Positions 1 to 7,032 of a stretch of 12,786 nt of DNA are shown here, piece by piece. Below the pieces are notes generated by a model that ran no database searches, had not been told where the DNA came from, and saw nothing but the letters and a program-made list of their open reading frames with translations. Positions within the stretch are counted from its first letter, which is position 1; the number at the start of each line of letters is the position of its first letter. Both the position numbers and the translations under genes were made by a program. The stretch is from an uncultured Bulleidia sp. (GTDB taxonomy: Bacteria > Bacillota_I > Bacilli_A > Erysipelotrichales > Erysipelotrichaceae): the NCBI GenBank assembly GCA_934757945.1, contig CAKVLT010000058.1, positions 1-12,786 of the forward strand. The letters are read 5' to 3'.

Positions 1-18
1 ATACACTTCCCACTATCT

Positions 19-64
19 GGGTGTGTTTGGGACTTGCACCCGTTAGAGCGCGCCCATGGCGCGC
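19..64. other. GC-rich structured edge sequence without a gene
   Basis: This stretch is about two thirds G+C, far above the A+T-rich surroundings. It can form a 5-bp hairpin (GGGTG at 19-23 with CACCC at 37-41) followed by a 7-bp hairpin (GCGCGCC at 48-54 with GGCGCGC at 58-64, three-base loop). Neither hairpin is followed by a T-run on either strand, so these are not ordinary terminators. No convincing reading frame is visible, though the sequence continues off the left edge. It could be the end of a mobile element or a structured non-coding repeat, but the sequence does not prove either. Confidence 0.4.
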
Positions 65-71
65 AAACTAT

Positions 72-96
72 AAAAAGTCTGGACAAAACCAGACTT
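72..96 (-). terminator. Rho-independent terminator of the phn-type operon
   Basis: On the minus strand, directly after the TAG stop of the metallophosphoesterase gene, an 8-bp stem (AAGTCTGG at 75-82 with CCAGACTT at 89-96, six-base loop) runs into a T-run. This is a textbook intrinsic terminator and marks the end of the five-gene operon. Confidence 0.9.
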
Positions 97-864
97 CTAA
101 AATTTCCATACAGCTAATTGTTTATCCTGATGTTCACTGTGCATCAGTTCTTTGACAGATTCTTTTGTAATTTCATACATGGCATACCCTTCAGACTGAG
201 AAAAGATAACAGAACCATCTTCCTTGTTTACTGCCCTGAAACTGATGGATGGTGCAGTAAAGTAAGGAATGCCTTTCAGTGTGCCATGTGCATACCAGTG
301 TGTATGGCCAGTAAGTACAGCCAATGGGGTATTTTCTATCAGCACACGTTTCAGTTTGTCTCCATTTTCCAATGCAGGAATACCAGGCAAATCTCCAAAC
401 TGATGATGCTGTAAGACAACAGAACCAGGATACTTTTGCAGAGTATCTGTTATCCATTGCAGTCTTTCCTCATCAATATAGCCATTTGGTTTTCCATCCT
501 GACTGTTATCAAAACTGATAAACGGAATATCCTGCAGTACCTGTACCTGCATATATGGCACATCCGTATCCACACCATACCAGCCTGCATAAAATGCTTT
601 CTTACAGTCATGATTACCAAGACAGACAACATATGGAATTCCAGTAGAATCCAGACACAATTTCACTGTTCTGTAATCCTGTGGTGTGCCCTCATCACAG
701 ATATCCCCTGTAATCACCAGCACATCCACCTGATCTTTCAGCGTATCGATAATCTTCTGTGCTCTTGGTAACCCGGAATCCATCTTTTCCAGCATATCTT
801 CATACAGATTTCCACCTGTATACTGTTTTCTGAAATGAATATCTGAAATATGTAATACTTTCAT
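97..864 (-). CDS. Calcineurin-like metallophosphoesterase (CpdA/Icc-type), last gene of phn-type operon
   Basis: A 255-residue cytosolic phosphoesterase of the calcineurin-like superfamily. The metal-binding motifs appear in canonical order: D8-x-H10, G53-D54, G83-N-H-D86, H153-H154 and G186-H-T-H189. No signal peptide or membrane segment is visible. Family members hydrolyse phosphomonoesters or phosphodiesters, including cyclic nucleotides and glycerophosphodiesters, so the substrate cannot be read from the motifs. It starts 6 nt after the second permease stop and has only a weak ribosome site, which suggests translational coupling. Its place at the end of a phosphonate-type importer operon suggests it releases phosphate from an imported organophosphorus compound or its metabolite. 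That role is inferred; the fold and the metal site are well supported. Confidence 0.88.
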   Translation of the reverse strand: MKVLHISDIHFRKQYTGGNLYEDMLEKMDSGLPRAQKIIDTLKDQVDVLVITGDICDEGTPQDYRTVKLCLDSTGIPYVVCLGNHDCKKAFYAGWYGVDTDVPYMQVQVLQDIPFISFDNSQDGKPNGYIDEERLQWITDTLQKYPGSVVLQHHQFGDLPGIPALENGDKLKRVLIENTPLAVLTGHTHWYAHGTLKGIPYFTAPSISFRAVNKEDGSVIFSQSEGYAMYEITKESVKELMHSEHQDKQLAVWKF

Positions 865-870
865 ATAGGC

Positions 871-1650
871 TTAACGTAATTTTTTACGAATGATGCCTGT
901 AACAATATCCAGTACATACACTGTCACAATGACTGCCAGCAGAATAATACTGACTTTATCCCAGTTACGTGCCTGAATGGCAAAGATCAAAGGTGCACCA
1001 ATACCACCGGCACCTACAAGACCTAACGTAGAAGCACTTCTTACCCCAATTTCAAAATGATTCAGGATCAAAGAAGAATAAATAGGTAATACCTGAGGAA
1101 TACGTGCATAGAACATTGTCTGTACCCCGTTAGCACCTACAGATCTGCAGGCTTCTACAGGTTCTTCGTTCATCTTTTCCATTTCTTCCGCAAATAACTT
1201 ACCAAGCATACCAATCTGATGTACACCGATGGCAAGCATACCTGCAAAAGGTCCTGGTCCTACTACCTTTACAAAGATAATGGCATAAATCAGTTCAGGG
1301 AAAGCTCGAAGAATATCCAGAATGGTTTTACCAATACGTGGAATAACACTGTGTTTTGACCACAGATTACGACTTGCCAGTAATGTAAAAGGAATGGCAA
1401 GTACTGTACCAATGGCAGTACCCGCAAAGGCAATGGCAATTGTCAGAAGAATTAAAGAGAATACATCTTCTCCACTGCCATCATAGAAATATCCCCAATC
1501 CGGATGAAACAACTGTTTTACCGTAGAGATAAAGTTGGCTCCGGAGAAATTCACAAAGGCACTGTAATCCAGATCCCATGCACAGAATATAACCACTGCA
1601 AGAAGCAGAAGAAATACACATAAGCCAGAGTGTTTCTTTACCATACTCAT
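871..1650 (-). CDS. phnE: Phosphonate-type ABC transporter permease (PhnE family, second copy)
   Basis: An integral membrane subunit of about 259 residues with around six hydrophobic segments. The cytoplasmic EAA coupling loop is seen at about residues 165-184 (EACRSVGAN then IPQVLP), which docks onto the ATPase. An upstream in-frame ATG at 1671 exists, but the ATG at 1650 is preferred. It overlaps the previous stop as ATGA and is preceded by AAGGAGG at 1659-1665 with 8-nt spacing. It is paralogous to the permease just upstream, so the transporter is probably a PhnE1/PhnE2 heterodimer. The substrate class (phosphonate, phosphite or phosphate ester) comes from the family and is not proven. Confidence 0.88.
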   Translation of the reverse strand: MSMVKKHSGLCVFLLLLAVVIFCAWDLDYSAFVNFSGANFISTVKQLFHPDWGYFYDGSGEDVFSLILLTIAIAFAGTAIGTVLAIPFTLLASRNLWSKHSVIPRIGKTILDILRAFPELIYAIIFVKVVGPGPFAGMLAIGVHQIGMLGKLFAEEMEKMNEEPVEACRSVGANGVQTMFYARIPQVLPIYSSLILNHFEIGVRSASTLGLVGAGGIGAPLIFAIQARNWDKVSIILLAVIVTVYVLDIVTGIIRKKLR

Positions 1651-2426
1651 GCGACTTTCCTCCTTATCCATTCAGACAGTGCATCCACAATCATAACTAC
1701 AATGAAAATCATCAGAATAACAAGAGATACTCTGTCATACTTGAACAATCCAAGAGAAGTATTCAGAATGACACCAATACCACCGGCACCTACATATCCA
1801 AGTACTGTAGAAGAACGGATATTGATTTCTAATGCATAGAAACCATAACTGATAACACTTGGAATAATCTGAGGCCATACTGCCCATATAGCTGTTTTCA
1901 GCTTATTGGCACCAACGGATTCACAGGCTTCCAAAGCAGATAAATCAATCGTTTCTATTGTTTCATAGAATAACTGTGCAGTTAATCCAAATGTGAAAAT
2001 CACAATTGTCAGAACACCTGTTGCCTCACCGATACCCACCATAGATACCAGGATAGCAGCTAACAACATGTTCGGTATGGTACGAATCACATTTAACACA
2101 AACCGGATAATCCCTGTCAGTACTGTATTCTTTGTCACAATAGTTGTGGCAAGGAAAGAAAACGGTATAGCAAGGCATACACCAAGAATGGTACCCAGCA
2201 CAGACATCTTCAATGTTCTGATCAAAGGATCCACAAGGCTTGGCAGATAGGAAAAATCCGGATGAATCAGTTTGTTTAAAAATACCAGTACCTGCTGAGA
2301 GTTATTGAACACTTCACTGAAATCAGCTCCGACAGTGTCTGAAGCAGTGATAAAACACAAGACGATCAGTACTACCACCAGTGCATGTTTGTACCAATTG
2401 AAGTGTACTGTATCTTTGATTTTCAT
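1647..2426 (-). CDS. phnE: Phosphonate-type ABC transporter permease (PhnE family, first copy)
   Basis: A 259-residue membrane permease. An N-terminal hydrophobic helix lies at about residues 15-30, a soluble linker follows, and then comes the binding-protein-dependent transport core. Its EAA loop lies at about residues 166-185 (EACESVGAN, then WPQIIP). The start ATG overlaps the stop of the ATPase gene by 4 nt (ATGA at 2423-2426), with GGGGAG 8 nt upstream. Its own stop overlaps the next permease in the same way. Such overlaps keep the subunits in equal amounts. It is clearly paralogous to the downstream permease, and the two together should form the membrane channel. Confidence 0.9.
   Translation of the reverse strand: MKIKDTVHFNWYKHALVVVLIVLCFITASDTVGADFSEVFNNSQQVLVFLNKLIHPDFSYLPSLVDPLIRTLKMSVLGTILGVCLAIPFSFLATTIVTKNTVLTGIIRFVLNVIRTIPNMLLAAILVSMVGIGEATGVLTIVIFTFGLTAQLFYETIETIDLSALEACESVGANKLKTAIWAVWPQIIPSVISYGFYALEINIRSSTVLGYVGAGGIGVILNTSLGLFKYDRVSLVILMIFIVVMIVDALSEWIRRKVA
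1659..1665 (-). promoter_or_regulatory. Ribosome binding site deciding the second permease start
   Basis: AAGGAGG lies 8 nt before the ATG at 1650, inside the end of the upstream permease gene. It would lie inside the coding frame if the ATG at 1671 were used, so it argues for the later start. Confidence 0.8.
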
Positions 2427-3187
2427 GAAGCTGACTCCCCGCCAGGATTAAAGTTACCTTTGTAGATTTCTTTCAGTTTTTCATCTGTCAGTTCTTCCGG
2501 TGTACCGTCAAATACCAGCTTGCCGTCCTGTAACCCAATAATTCTTGTTGCATAATGTTTAGCCAGTTCCACAGAGTGAATGTTTACAATGACCGTTCTG
2601 CCCATGGTTTCATTGATCATCTGTAAGTCACTTAACACTTTGTTGGAAGTCACAGGGTCCAAAGAAGCCACAGGTTCATCCGCAAGGATGATGCTTGCTT
2701 CCTGGAACAGTGTTCTTGCAATACAGACACGTTGTTGCTGACCACCTGAAAGCTCATCACAACGACTGTGCAGTTTTTCCGATAATCCTACTTTAGCAAG
2801 CACTTCATTTACCAGTGCATATTCCTGTTTGGAAAACAGCCCGAAGATACTTTTGAAAGTACCATAACTTCCCAGCTTTCCGGAAAGAATATTTTTCTGT
2901 ACAGTGCTTCTTTTTACAAGATTGAACTGCTGTGAAATCAATCCGATATGTGTACGCAGCTGTTTTAATTCTTTTTTATTGGCTTTTGTAATAGATTTGC
3001 CATCAATCAGAATCTCACCTTCCGAGATTTCATTCAGCCGATTGATAGAGCGTAACAATGTACTTTTCCCTGCACCTGATAAGCCGATGATGCAAAGATA
3101 CTCTCCATCATGGATAGTCAGGCTGATATGATCCATTGCTTTTGTGCCGTTTTTATAAACTTTTGAAGCGTCCTTAATTTCAATCAT
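2423..3187 (-). CDS. phnC: Phosphonate-type ABC transporter ATP-binding protein (PhnC family)
   Basis: A 254-residue ATPase that powers the importer. All nucleotide-binding motifs are intact: Walker A GLSGAGKS at 35-42, Q-loop glutamine at 86, signature LSGGQ at 146-150, Walker B ILADE at 167-171 followed by the D-loop, and the switch histidine H204. Length and motif context fit PhnC, which sits on the cytoplasmic face and contacts the EAA loops of both permeases. It begins 3 nt after the binding-protein stop, with GGAG just before the ATG. Related methionine-type or polar amino-acid ATPases are similar, but the neighbouring PhnD and PhnE proteins settle the assignment. Confidence 0.92.
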   Translation of the reverse strand: MIEIKDASKVYKNGTKAMDHISLTIHDGEYLCIIGLSGAGKSTLLRSINRLNEISEGEILIDGKSITKANKKELKQLRTHIGLISQQFNLVKRSTVQKNILSGKLGSYGTFKSIFGLFSKQEYALVNEVLAKVGLSEKLHSRCDELSGGQQQRVCIARTLFQEASIILADEPVASLDPVTSNKVLSDLQMINETMGRTVIVNIHSVELAKHYATRIIGLQDGKLVFDGTPEELTDEKLKEIYKGNFNPGGESAS

Positions 3188-3190
3188 GCC

Positions 3191-4117
3191 TTACTCCGCT
3201 GCTTTGGCAATGTAGTCTTCGATTGTGTCATAAGCAGCTTCATCAGCTTCACTGTAAGATGTATGATTCCACATAGCCATAGCCTCTTTACCAGCTTCAT
3301 CATTTGGCATATTTAAGAAGACTTCTTTTACTTTTTCCTGTAAATCTGTACTCATGGAAGGATTTACTGCAATGGCATCATTAGGAATATCTCCCTTTGT
3401 CAGATACAGAACTTTCAGATCTTTAAACAGATCATTGTTTTCAAACTTGCCTTTAAATACGTAACGTGCACCTTCGAATACAAATGCAGCATCTGCCTGT
3501 CCGTTTAATACGGCTGTGATTTCAGATGGAATATCATTGACTGTAATCAATGTGCAGTCTGTTGTAGGGTCAATACCAAGATCCTTCATTTCAGCAACAG
3601 GATAAATATATCCGGAGGCAGAGTTAGCACTTAATGTAGCAATTGTCTTACCCTTTAAATCTGCAAGATTTGTCATTGTACTGTCTGCTTTTACTAATAC
3701 TTCACCTTTGAATGTAGAAACTGCAGAATCAGCAACAGGCTGTTCATTTTCATCATAGTCACCTAAAGCAGAAGATAATAATGCTTTAGCAGCACCCTGT
3801 TCACGTGCCTGTACATAGGCAGCTGGTGGCATAATACCGATATCTACCTTACCGGAAGCCATAGCTTCCACGATTGTAGAATAGTCTGTAGCTAATGTTA
3901 CTGTAACATCACAGCCAAGCTGTTCAGACAAGTATTCTTCAAATGGTTTTACCTTAGCTTCCATGGAGCCGTCGTTATTTGTAGGAACGAACTGTACTGT
4001 TAAAGATGTTGGGGTTGCACTGTCATCTGCGGTTTCTTTTTTTTCGCCAGATCCACATGCTGTTGTCATCAGCATTCCTGCAACCAGAGCTGCTTTTAAA
4101 AGTTTGTTTGTCTTCAT
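3191..4117 (-). CDS. phnD: Phosphonate/phosphite-type substrate-binding lipoprotein (PhnD family)
   Basis: A 308-residue extracellular binding protein. It starts with a lipoprotein signal peptide (KTNKLLK, a hydrophobic core, then TTAC with the lipidated cysteine at C21) followed by a short polar linker. The mature part matches the PhnD/PtxB family: the VQFVPTNNDG strand near residue 41, VDIGIMPPAAYV at about 91, the ligand-loop-like SANSASGYIYP at 163-173, and VLNGQADAAFVF at about 203. It is the first gene of the operon and has a GAGG ribosome site. The lipobox has T at -3 rather than the usual L, a small departure. The ligand could be a phosphonate, phosphite or hypophosphite, and the sequence does not say which. 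Confidence 0.9.
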   Translation of the reverse strand: MKTNKLLKAALVAGMLMTTACGSGEKKETADDSATPTSLTVQFVPTNNDGSMEAKVKPFEEYLSEQLGCDVTVTLATDYSTIVEAMASGKVDIGIMPPAAYVQAREQGAAKALLSSALGDYDENEQPVADSAVSTFKGEVLVKADSTMTNLADLKGKTIATLSANSASGYIYPVAEMKDLGIDPTTDCTLITVNDIPSEITAVLNGQADAAFVFEGARYVFKGKFENNDLFKDLKVLYLTKGDIPNDAIAVNPSMSTDLQEKVKEVFLNMPNDEAGKEAMAMWNHTSYSEADEAAYDTIEDYIAKAAE

Positions 4118-4349
4118 AAATTTCCTCTTTCTTTTTTGACGGAATCATTATATCTCCTGTTTTTTCGTTCGCTTACAATTTTTTGAATATTTAACCTATT
4201 TTTTTACTTCTTTTAAATAAATATGATTTACCATCTGAGACACTTAGCCAAATATAGAAGTTGCAGAATCTAAAGTAGTTGAAATTATTTTTCTTGTCAT
4301 TGGTATTGAATGAAGAATGTATTTTTGTATTTTATCCATCATTTGTAAT
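4118..4349 (-). promoter_or_regulatory. Intergenic region and candidate promoter of the phn-type operon
   Basis: This 232-nt spacer lies upstream of phnD on the minus strand. A perfect TATAAT (plus positions 4147-4152) sits 29 nt before the phnD ATG, but no good -35 hexamer lies 16-18 nt further up and there is no TG extension. The nearest match, TTGTAA, is 20 nt away. The promoter may therefore need an activator, which is an inference. No convincing terminator is seen after the MATE stop, so some read-through into the operon is possible. The rest of the spacer is plain A+T-rich sequence. Confidence 0.5.
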
Positions 4350-5708
4350 TCAAATCCTTAACTTCTTCATTAATCGTGGAAAGGTATATATAAAATATAC
4401 TGTTGTACAAACTGCTGTAAAGATCCATGAAACAGGACATGAAATAATAATTTGATAAATACTGGATGGATGCTTTATCAGGAAAAAAATCCATGCCGTT
4501 CTTACGCCACACAATCCAATAATATTTAAAATCATACAAACAAATACATCATTCATTCCACGAAGTGAAGAGGCTAATACTTCATAAATAGGAACTATCC
4601 AATAATAAGGAGCAATGGCTTTCATAACCTGTAGAGCCTGGTCGATCACAAGTGGATCATTTGTAAATAAATATAATAAGAATTGGCTTGTTGAAAAGAA
4701 GAATACACTTAAACCACTAGATAATACGAAATCCAACATCATACAAGAAACAATGCTTTGCTTCACACGATCAAATTTTTTGGCTCCTAGATTTTGTGCT
4801 ACAAAGGTTGCGACAGAAACTGAGAAGGCATTTGAAACCATCCAATAAATTCCATCTAACTTGGCATATGCTGTATTTCCAGCTACAGCTATGGTTCCCA
4901 GTGAATTCACAGCGCTTGTCATAATCATGCCTGATAAAGAATTCATGACACTTTGAATTCCTGCTGGTAATCCAATACGAATAATTTCAAAGAAAAGTTG
5001 TTTATGAAATTTAATTTGCTTCCATTTTACTCTAAATTGTTCTTGTAAATGTTGAAGAGCGTGTAGAACCATGTAAGAACTAACTGCCTGGGCTGTTACT
5101 GTAGCAATAGCAACTCCTGCAATGCCTAAATGAAAGACAACGGCCAATAGTACATCTAAAACAATATTGACAAAGCAACAAATCATCAAATAATACAATG
5201 GCTGTTTAGAATCACCCAAAGCACGGAGAATTGCACTTCCTGTATTAAATAAGAAAGTAAAGAGGATACCGGTAAAATAAATTCGCAAATATAACAAAGA
5301 ACCATTCATTAGTTCATTTGGTGTTCCAAGTAATTGGAGAAGTAATGGCGCAAATGCAACACCCAATACACCGAATAAAACTCCACCAATTATTGCAATT
5401 GCAACAGAGGTATGTATGCATTCACTTAAATGTCTCCAATCTGCTGCACCAAAATAACGAGCTGCTATAACAGTTACTCCTGATGTCATTCCGGTAAAGA
5501 AGCCAACAAATAAATTAATCATCATTCCAGAAGATCCACCAACACAAGCAAGTGCTTTGGTTGACACAAACCTTCCAACAACGATAACATCGACGATATT
5601 ATATAATTGTTGAAAAAGGGTTCCAGCCATAATTGGCATACAGAATAGTAACATTTGTTTCCATATTACACCTTCAGTTATAGGATTTTTTTTCATTGTC
5701 TTTTCCAT
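4350..5708 (-). CDS. MATE family multidrug/cation efflux transporter
   Basis: A 452-residue membrane protein with about twelve hydrophobic helices and the MATE pattern near the N-terminus (PIMAGTLFQQLYNIVDVIVVG, followed by a GVTVIAARYFGA segment). The second half repeats the fold (RIGLPAGIQS, VAQNLGA). MATE pumps use a Na+ or H+ gradient to export drugs, dyes or metabolites. The ATG at 5708 is chosen over an in-frame ATG at 5750 because AAGGAGG lies 8 nt before it. It lies downstream of a cupin gene and its terminator, in the same direction, and near an HxlR regulator, a common arrangement for inducible pumps. The substrate is unknown. Confidence 0.9.
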   Translation of the reverse strand: MEKTMKKNPITEGVIWKQMLLFCMPIMAGTLFQQLYNIVDVIVVGRFVSTKALACVGGSSGMMINLFVGFFTGMTSGVTVIAARYFGAADWRHLSECIHTSVAIAIIGGVLFGVLGVAFAPLLLQLLGTPNELMNGSLLYLRIYFTGILFTFLFNTGSAILRALGDSKQPLYYLMICCFVNIVLDVLLAVVFHLGIAGVAIATVTAQAVSSYMVLHALQHLQEQFRVKWKQIKFHKQLFFEIIRIGLPAGIQSVMNSLSGMIMTSAVNSLGTIAVAGNTAYAKLDGIYWMVSNAFSVSVATFVAQNLGAKKFDRVKQSIVSCMMLDFVLSSGLSVFFFSTSQFLLYLFTNDPLVIDQALQVMKAIAPYYWIVPIYEVLASSLRGMNDVFVCMILNIIGLCGVRTAWIFFLIKHPSSIYQIIISCPVSWIFTAVCTTVYFIYTFPRLMKKLRI

Positions 5709-5775
5709 ATTCTCTGCCTCCTTGCTTATAGTTTTAAGAAATAAAACCAATGAAAAGTTTGTACTTTAAAGTGCT

Positions 5776-5793
5776 GGTTACAACATAGCAACC
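5776..5793. promoter_or_regulatory. Imperfect inverted repeat upstream of the MATE gene
   Basis: GGTTAC and GCAACC form a near-palindrome separated by six bases, about 70 nt upstream of the MATE start. A similar GCAAC/GTTGC palindrome lies in the cupin leader at 6267-6279. The two could be sites for the same regulator. This is only a pattern match. Confidence 0.25.
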
Positions 5794-5829
5794 GTAAATA
5801 CATCAAGTTTAATTGTTCAACTGAATAGA

Positions 5830-5867
5830 TAAAAACTACCCTCTCAACCATCATGGCTGAGAGGAGT
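5830..5867 (-). terminator. Rho-independent terminator after the cupin gene
   Basis: The minus strand forms a hairpin with CCTCTCA (5840-5846) pairing TGAGAGG (5858-5864), extended inward by CCA/TGG, and followed by TTTTTAT. It sits about 20 nt after the cupin stop and separates the cupin transcript from the MATE gene. Confidence 0.85.
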
Positions 5868-5888
5868 ATGGGCAGTTATACATTACTT

Positions 5889-6242
5889 TTACTGGATAAC
5901 AGCATCTTCAACTGTGAATCCGCCAAGTGAGTTTTCTTTCACTTGAATGCAAATATAAGTGATACCTGAATCTTTTGCAGCAAAGAATTGACGCTTTGCT
6001 GCAGGACTGATTTTTAACCAGTCACCAGCAGTAATTTCGACAGTATCTCCATCAATGATAGCAGTCCCTTTTCCGGAAATAACCCCATAGATTTCTTCGT
6101 TGTTCTTATGGGAATGTACAAAAGGAACGCCTGCACCTGCAGGAAAAGAATTAATACTTACTTCAGCACCAGTTAAAGAAAGTGCTTCATGAAGTTCTGC
6201 ACGTCCTTCATTACCAATAGTGGTTTTTGTGTAGTTTGACAT
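5889..6242 (-). CDS. Small single-domain cupin protein
   Basis: A 117-residue protein with one beta-barrel cupin domain filling most of its length. Motif 1 is visible as H43-x-H45-x3/4-E49/E50 followed by G57, which would bind a metal ion. Motif 2 (GDWLKISPAAKRQF, residues 73-86) lacks the usual fourth-ligand histidine and has Q85 or a nearby residue in its place, so metal binding or chemistry may differ. A GGAGGT ribosome site lies 8 nt before the ATG. It is divergent from an HxlR regulator and has its own terminator. Cupins of this kind can be isomerases, dioxygenases or binding proteins, so the reaction is not predictable here. Confidence 0.85.
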   Translation of the reverse strand: MSNYTKTTIGNEGRAELHEALSLTGAEVSINSFPAGAGVPFVHSHKNNEEIYGVISGKGTAIIDGDTVEITAGDWLKISPAAKRQFFAAKDSGITYICIQVKENSLGGFTVEDAVIQ

Positions 6243-6266
6243 TTGAATTTACCTCCATTTTTGTTT

Positions 6267-6279
6267 GCAACCTTGTTGC
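6267..6279. promoter_or_regulatory. Perfect inverted repeat in the cupin 5' leader
   Basis: GCAAC-CTT-GTTGC is a perfect 5-bp palindrome with a 3-nt centre, placed between the cupin -10 box and its ribosome site. It is a candidate operator. Confidence 0.35.
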
Positions 6280-6287
6280 TTGATTAC

Positions 6288-6323
6288 AGTATAATCATTC
6301 ACGCACTATAAAAAAGCACGCAC
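6288..6323 (-). promoter_or_regulatory. Candidate cupin promoter with direct repeats
   Basis: On the minus strand TATACT (plus 6288-6293) is a good -10 box, but the -35 region is only a T-run. Two exact CACGCAC repeats (6300-6306 and 6317-6323, 17 nt apart) cover the region between and beyond the boxes. Their place fits an operator for the divergent HxlR protein. Confidence 0.45.
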
Positions 6324-6354
6324 ATATTTGTAACTGCGCATAATGAAATGAATG

Positions 6355-6380
6355 TGTTATAATATTCATGAAATGAGGTG
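6355..6380 (+). promoter_or_regulatory. Extended -10 promoter and ribosome site of the HxlR gene
   Basis: TGT followed by TATAAT (6358-6363) makes an extended -10 element, which works without a strong -35 box; none is seen. A GAGGTG ribosome site follows at 6375-6380, 7 nt before the ATG. Confidence 0.65.
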
Positions 6381-6387
6381 AATATAT

Positions 6388-6714
6388 ATGAAAACAAAAG
6401 AACAACTTCCGTCATGTCCTGTAGCAACATCTGTGTCTCTTATAGGTGGTAAATGGAAGTTATTGATAATAAGAAATTTAAAAAACCGTCCATGGAGATT
6501 CAACGAACTTCAAAGGGATTTAGAAGGGATTTCTCAAAAAGTACTAACGGATAGTCTGAGGCAAATGATAGATGATGGCCTTGTGTATAGAAATGATTAT
6601 CATGAGAATCCTCCAAGAGTTTATTATGGTCTGACAGACTTAGGTAAAGAAATGATGCCTGTTATTGATGCATTGGCAGATTTTGGTAATTATTACAAAA
6701 CGATTGTTGATTAA
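6388..6714 (+). CDS. HxlR family winged-helix transcriptional regulator
   Basis: A 108-residue DNA-binding protein made almost wholly of the HxlR winged-helix domain: GGKWKLLIIRNL near residue 20, RFNELQRDLEGISQKVLTDSLRQM in the recognition helix region, and RVYYGLTDLGKEM at the wing. Its only cysteine is C10, in the SCPV segment. HxlR members YodB and HypR use a cysteine near the N-terminus to sense quinones, diamide or other thiol stress, so a redox-sensing role is plausible but inferred. It is divergent from the cupin gene across a 145-nt shared promoter region. Autoregulation and control of the cupin, and perhaps of the MATE pump, are likely. Confidence 0.92.
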   Translation: MKTKEQLPSCPVATSVSLIGGKWKLLIIRNLKNRPWRFNELQRDLEGISQKVLTDSLRQMIDDGLVYRNDYHENPPRVYYGLTDLGKEMMPVIDALADFGNYYKTIVD

Positions 6715-6720
6715 CTATAA

Positions 6721-6770
6721 GACTCCCAATTACCGCATTAAGTTACAGCGGTGAGGAGCCTTTCTTTTTT
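6721..6770 (+). terminator. Rho-independent terminator of the HxlR gene
   Basis: An interrupted stem (CTCC with GGAG outside, ACCGC with GCGGT inside) is followed by TTTCTTTTTT. It begins just after the HxlR stop. Confidence 0.8.
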
Positions 6771-6813
6771 ACACTTATCTTTCAATATTGAGCTTGAGTC
6801 CTGATTACAATGA

Positions 6814-7026
6814 AACTGTTCAGTTGGTTAGATTGCAATACTTGCTATGCCAGCTCACTATGCGTTAGTTGATTATAAACTTTGACATTCGATGAAAATG
6901 CACCATCTTCCGGCAGAAAACTTTATTATGTACTATTTTGTCGATGACAAGCAAACGGTTGTTTCAACAGCTTGAATATTCTATGGTGATTGTGCTATTG
7001 AAGAAATCATAAATTCAAATAAATAA
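6814..7026 (+). pseudogene. Decayed RelE/ParE-type toxin remnant
   Basis: One reading frame through this stretch shows pieces typical of RelE/ParE toxins: MPAHYALVDYKL, then LPAENFIMYYFVDDKQ, then IFYGDCAIEEII. Intact family members carry a MPxxYxLV segment, an xENYxxFYxVDE segment and a final LYGxRDxxxIL. The frame is broken by in-frame stops, including TGA at 6883-6885 and 6973-6975, and the N-terminal part is missing or unrecognisable. The usual arginine in the final segment is also gone. No antitoxin gene is seen beside it. The gene is very probably dead; the family call rests on pattern memory. Confidence 0.55.
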
Positions 7027-7032
7027 ACAATA

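Noticed and set aside
48..64. GC hairpin as a terminator
   Set aside because: No T-run follows the stem on either strand.
1..70. A tRNA 3' half at the left edge
   Set aside because: No T-arm with the GTTC core, no acceptor pairing and no CCA context; the stem spacing is also wrong.
1651..1671. Upstream ATG at 1671 as the start of the second permease
   Set aside because: The strong ribosome site at 1659-1665 lies inside this extension, and the ATG at 1650 forms an ATGA overlap like the other genes of the operon.
4318..4349. A terminator after the MATE gene
   Set aside because: Only a weak 5-bp AATGA/TCATT pairing with a long loop and no T-run.
5709..5750. Upstream ATG at 5750 as the start of the MATE gene
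   Set aside because: The AAGGAGG site sits 8 nt before the ATG at 5708; the extension has no ribosome site of its own.
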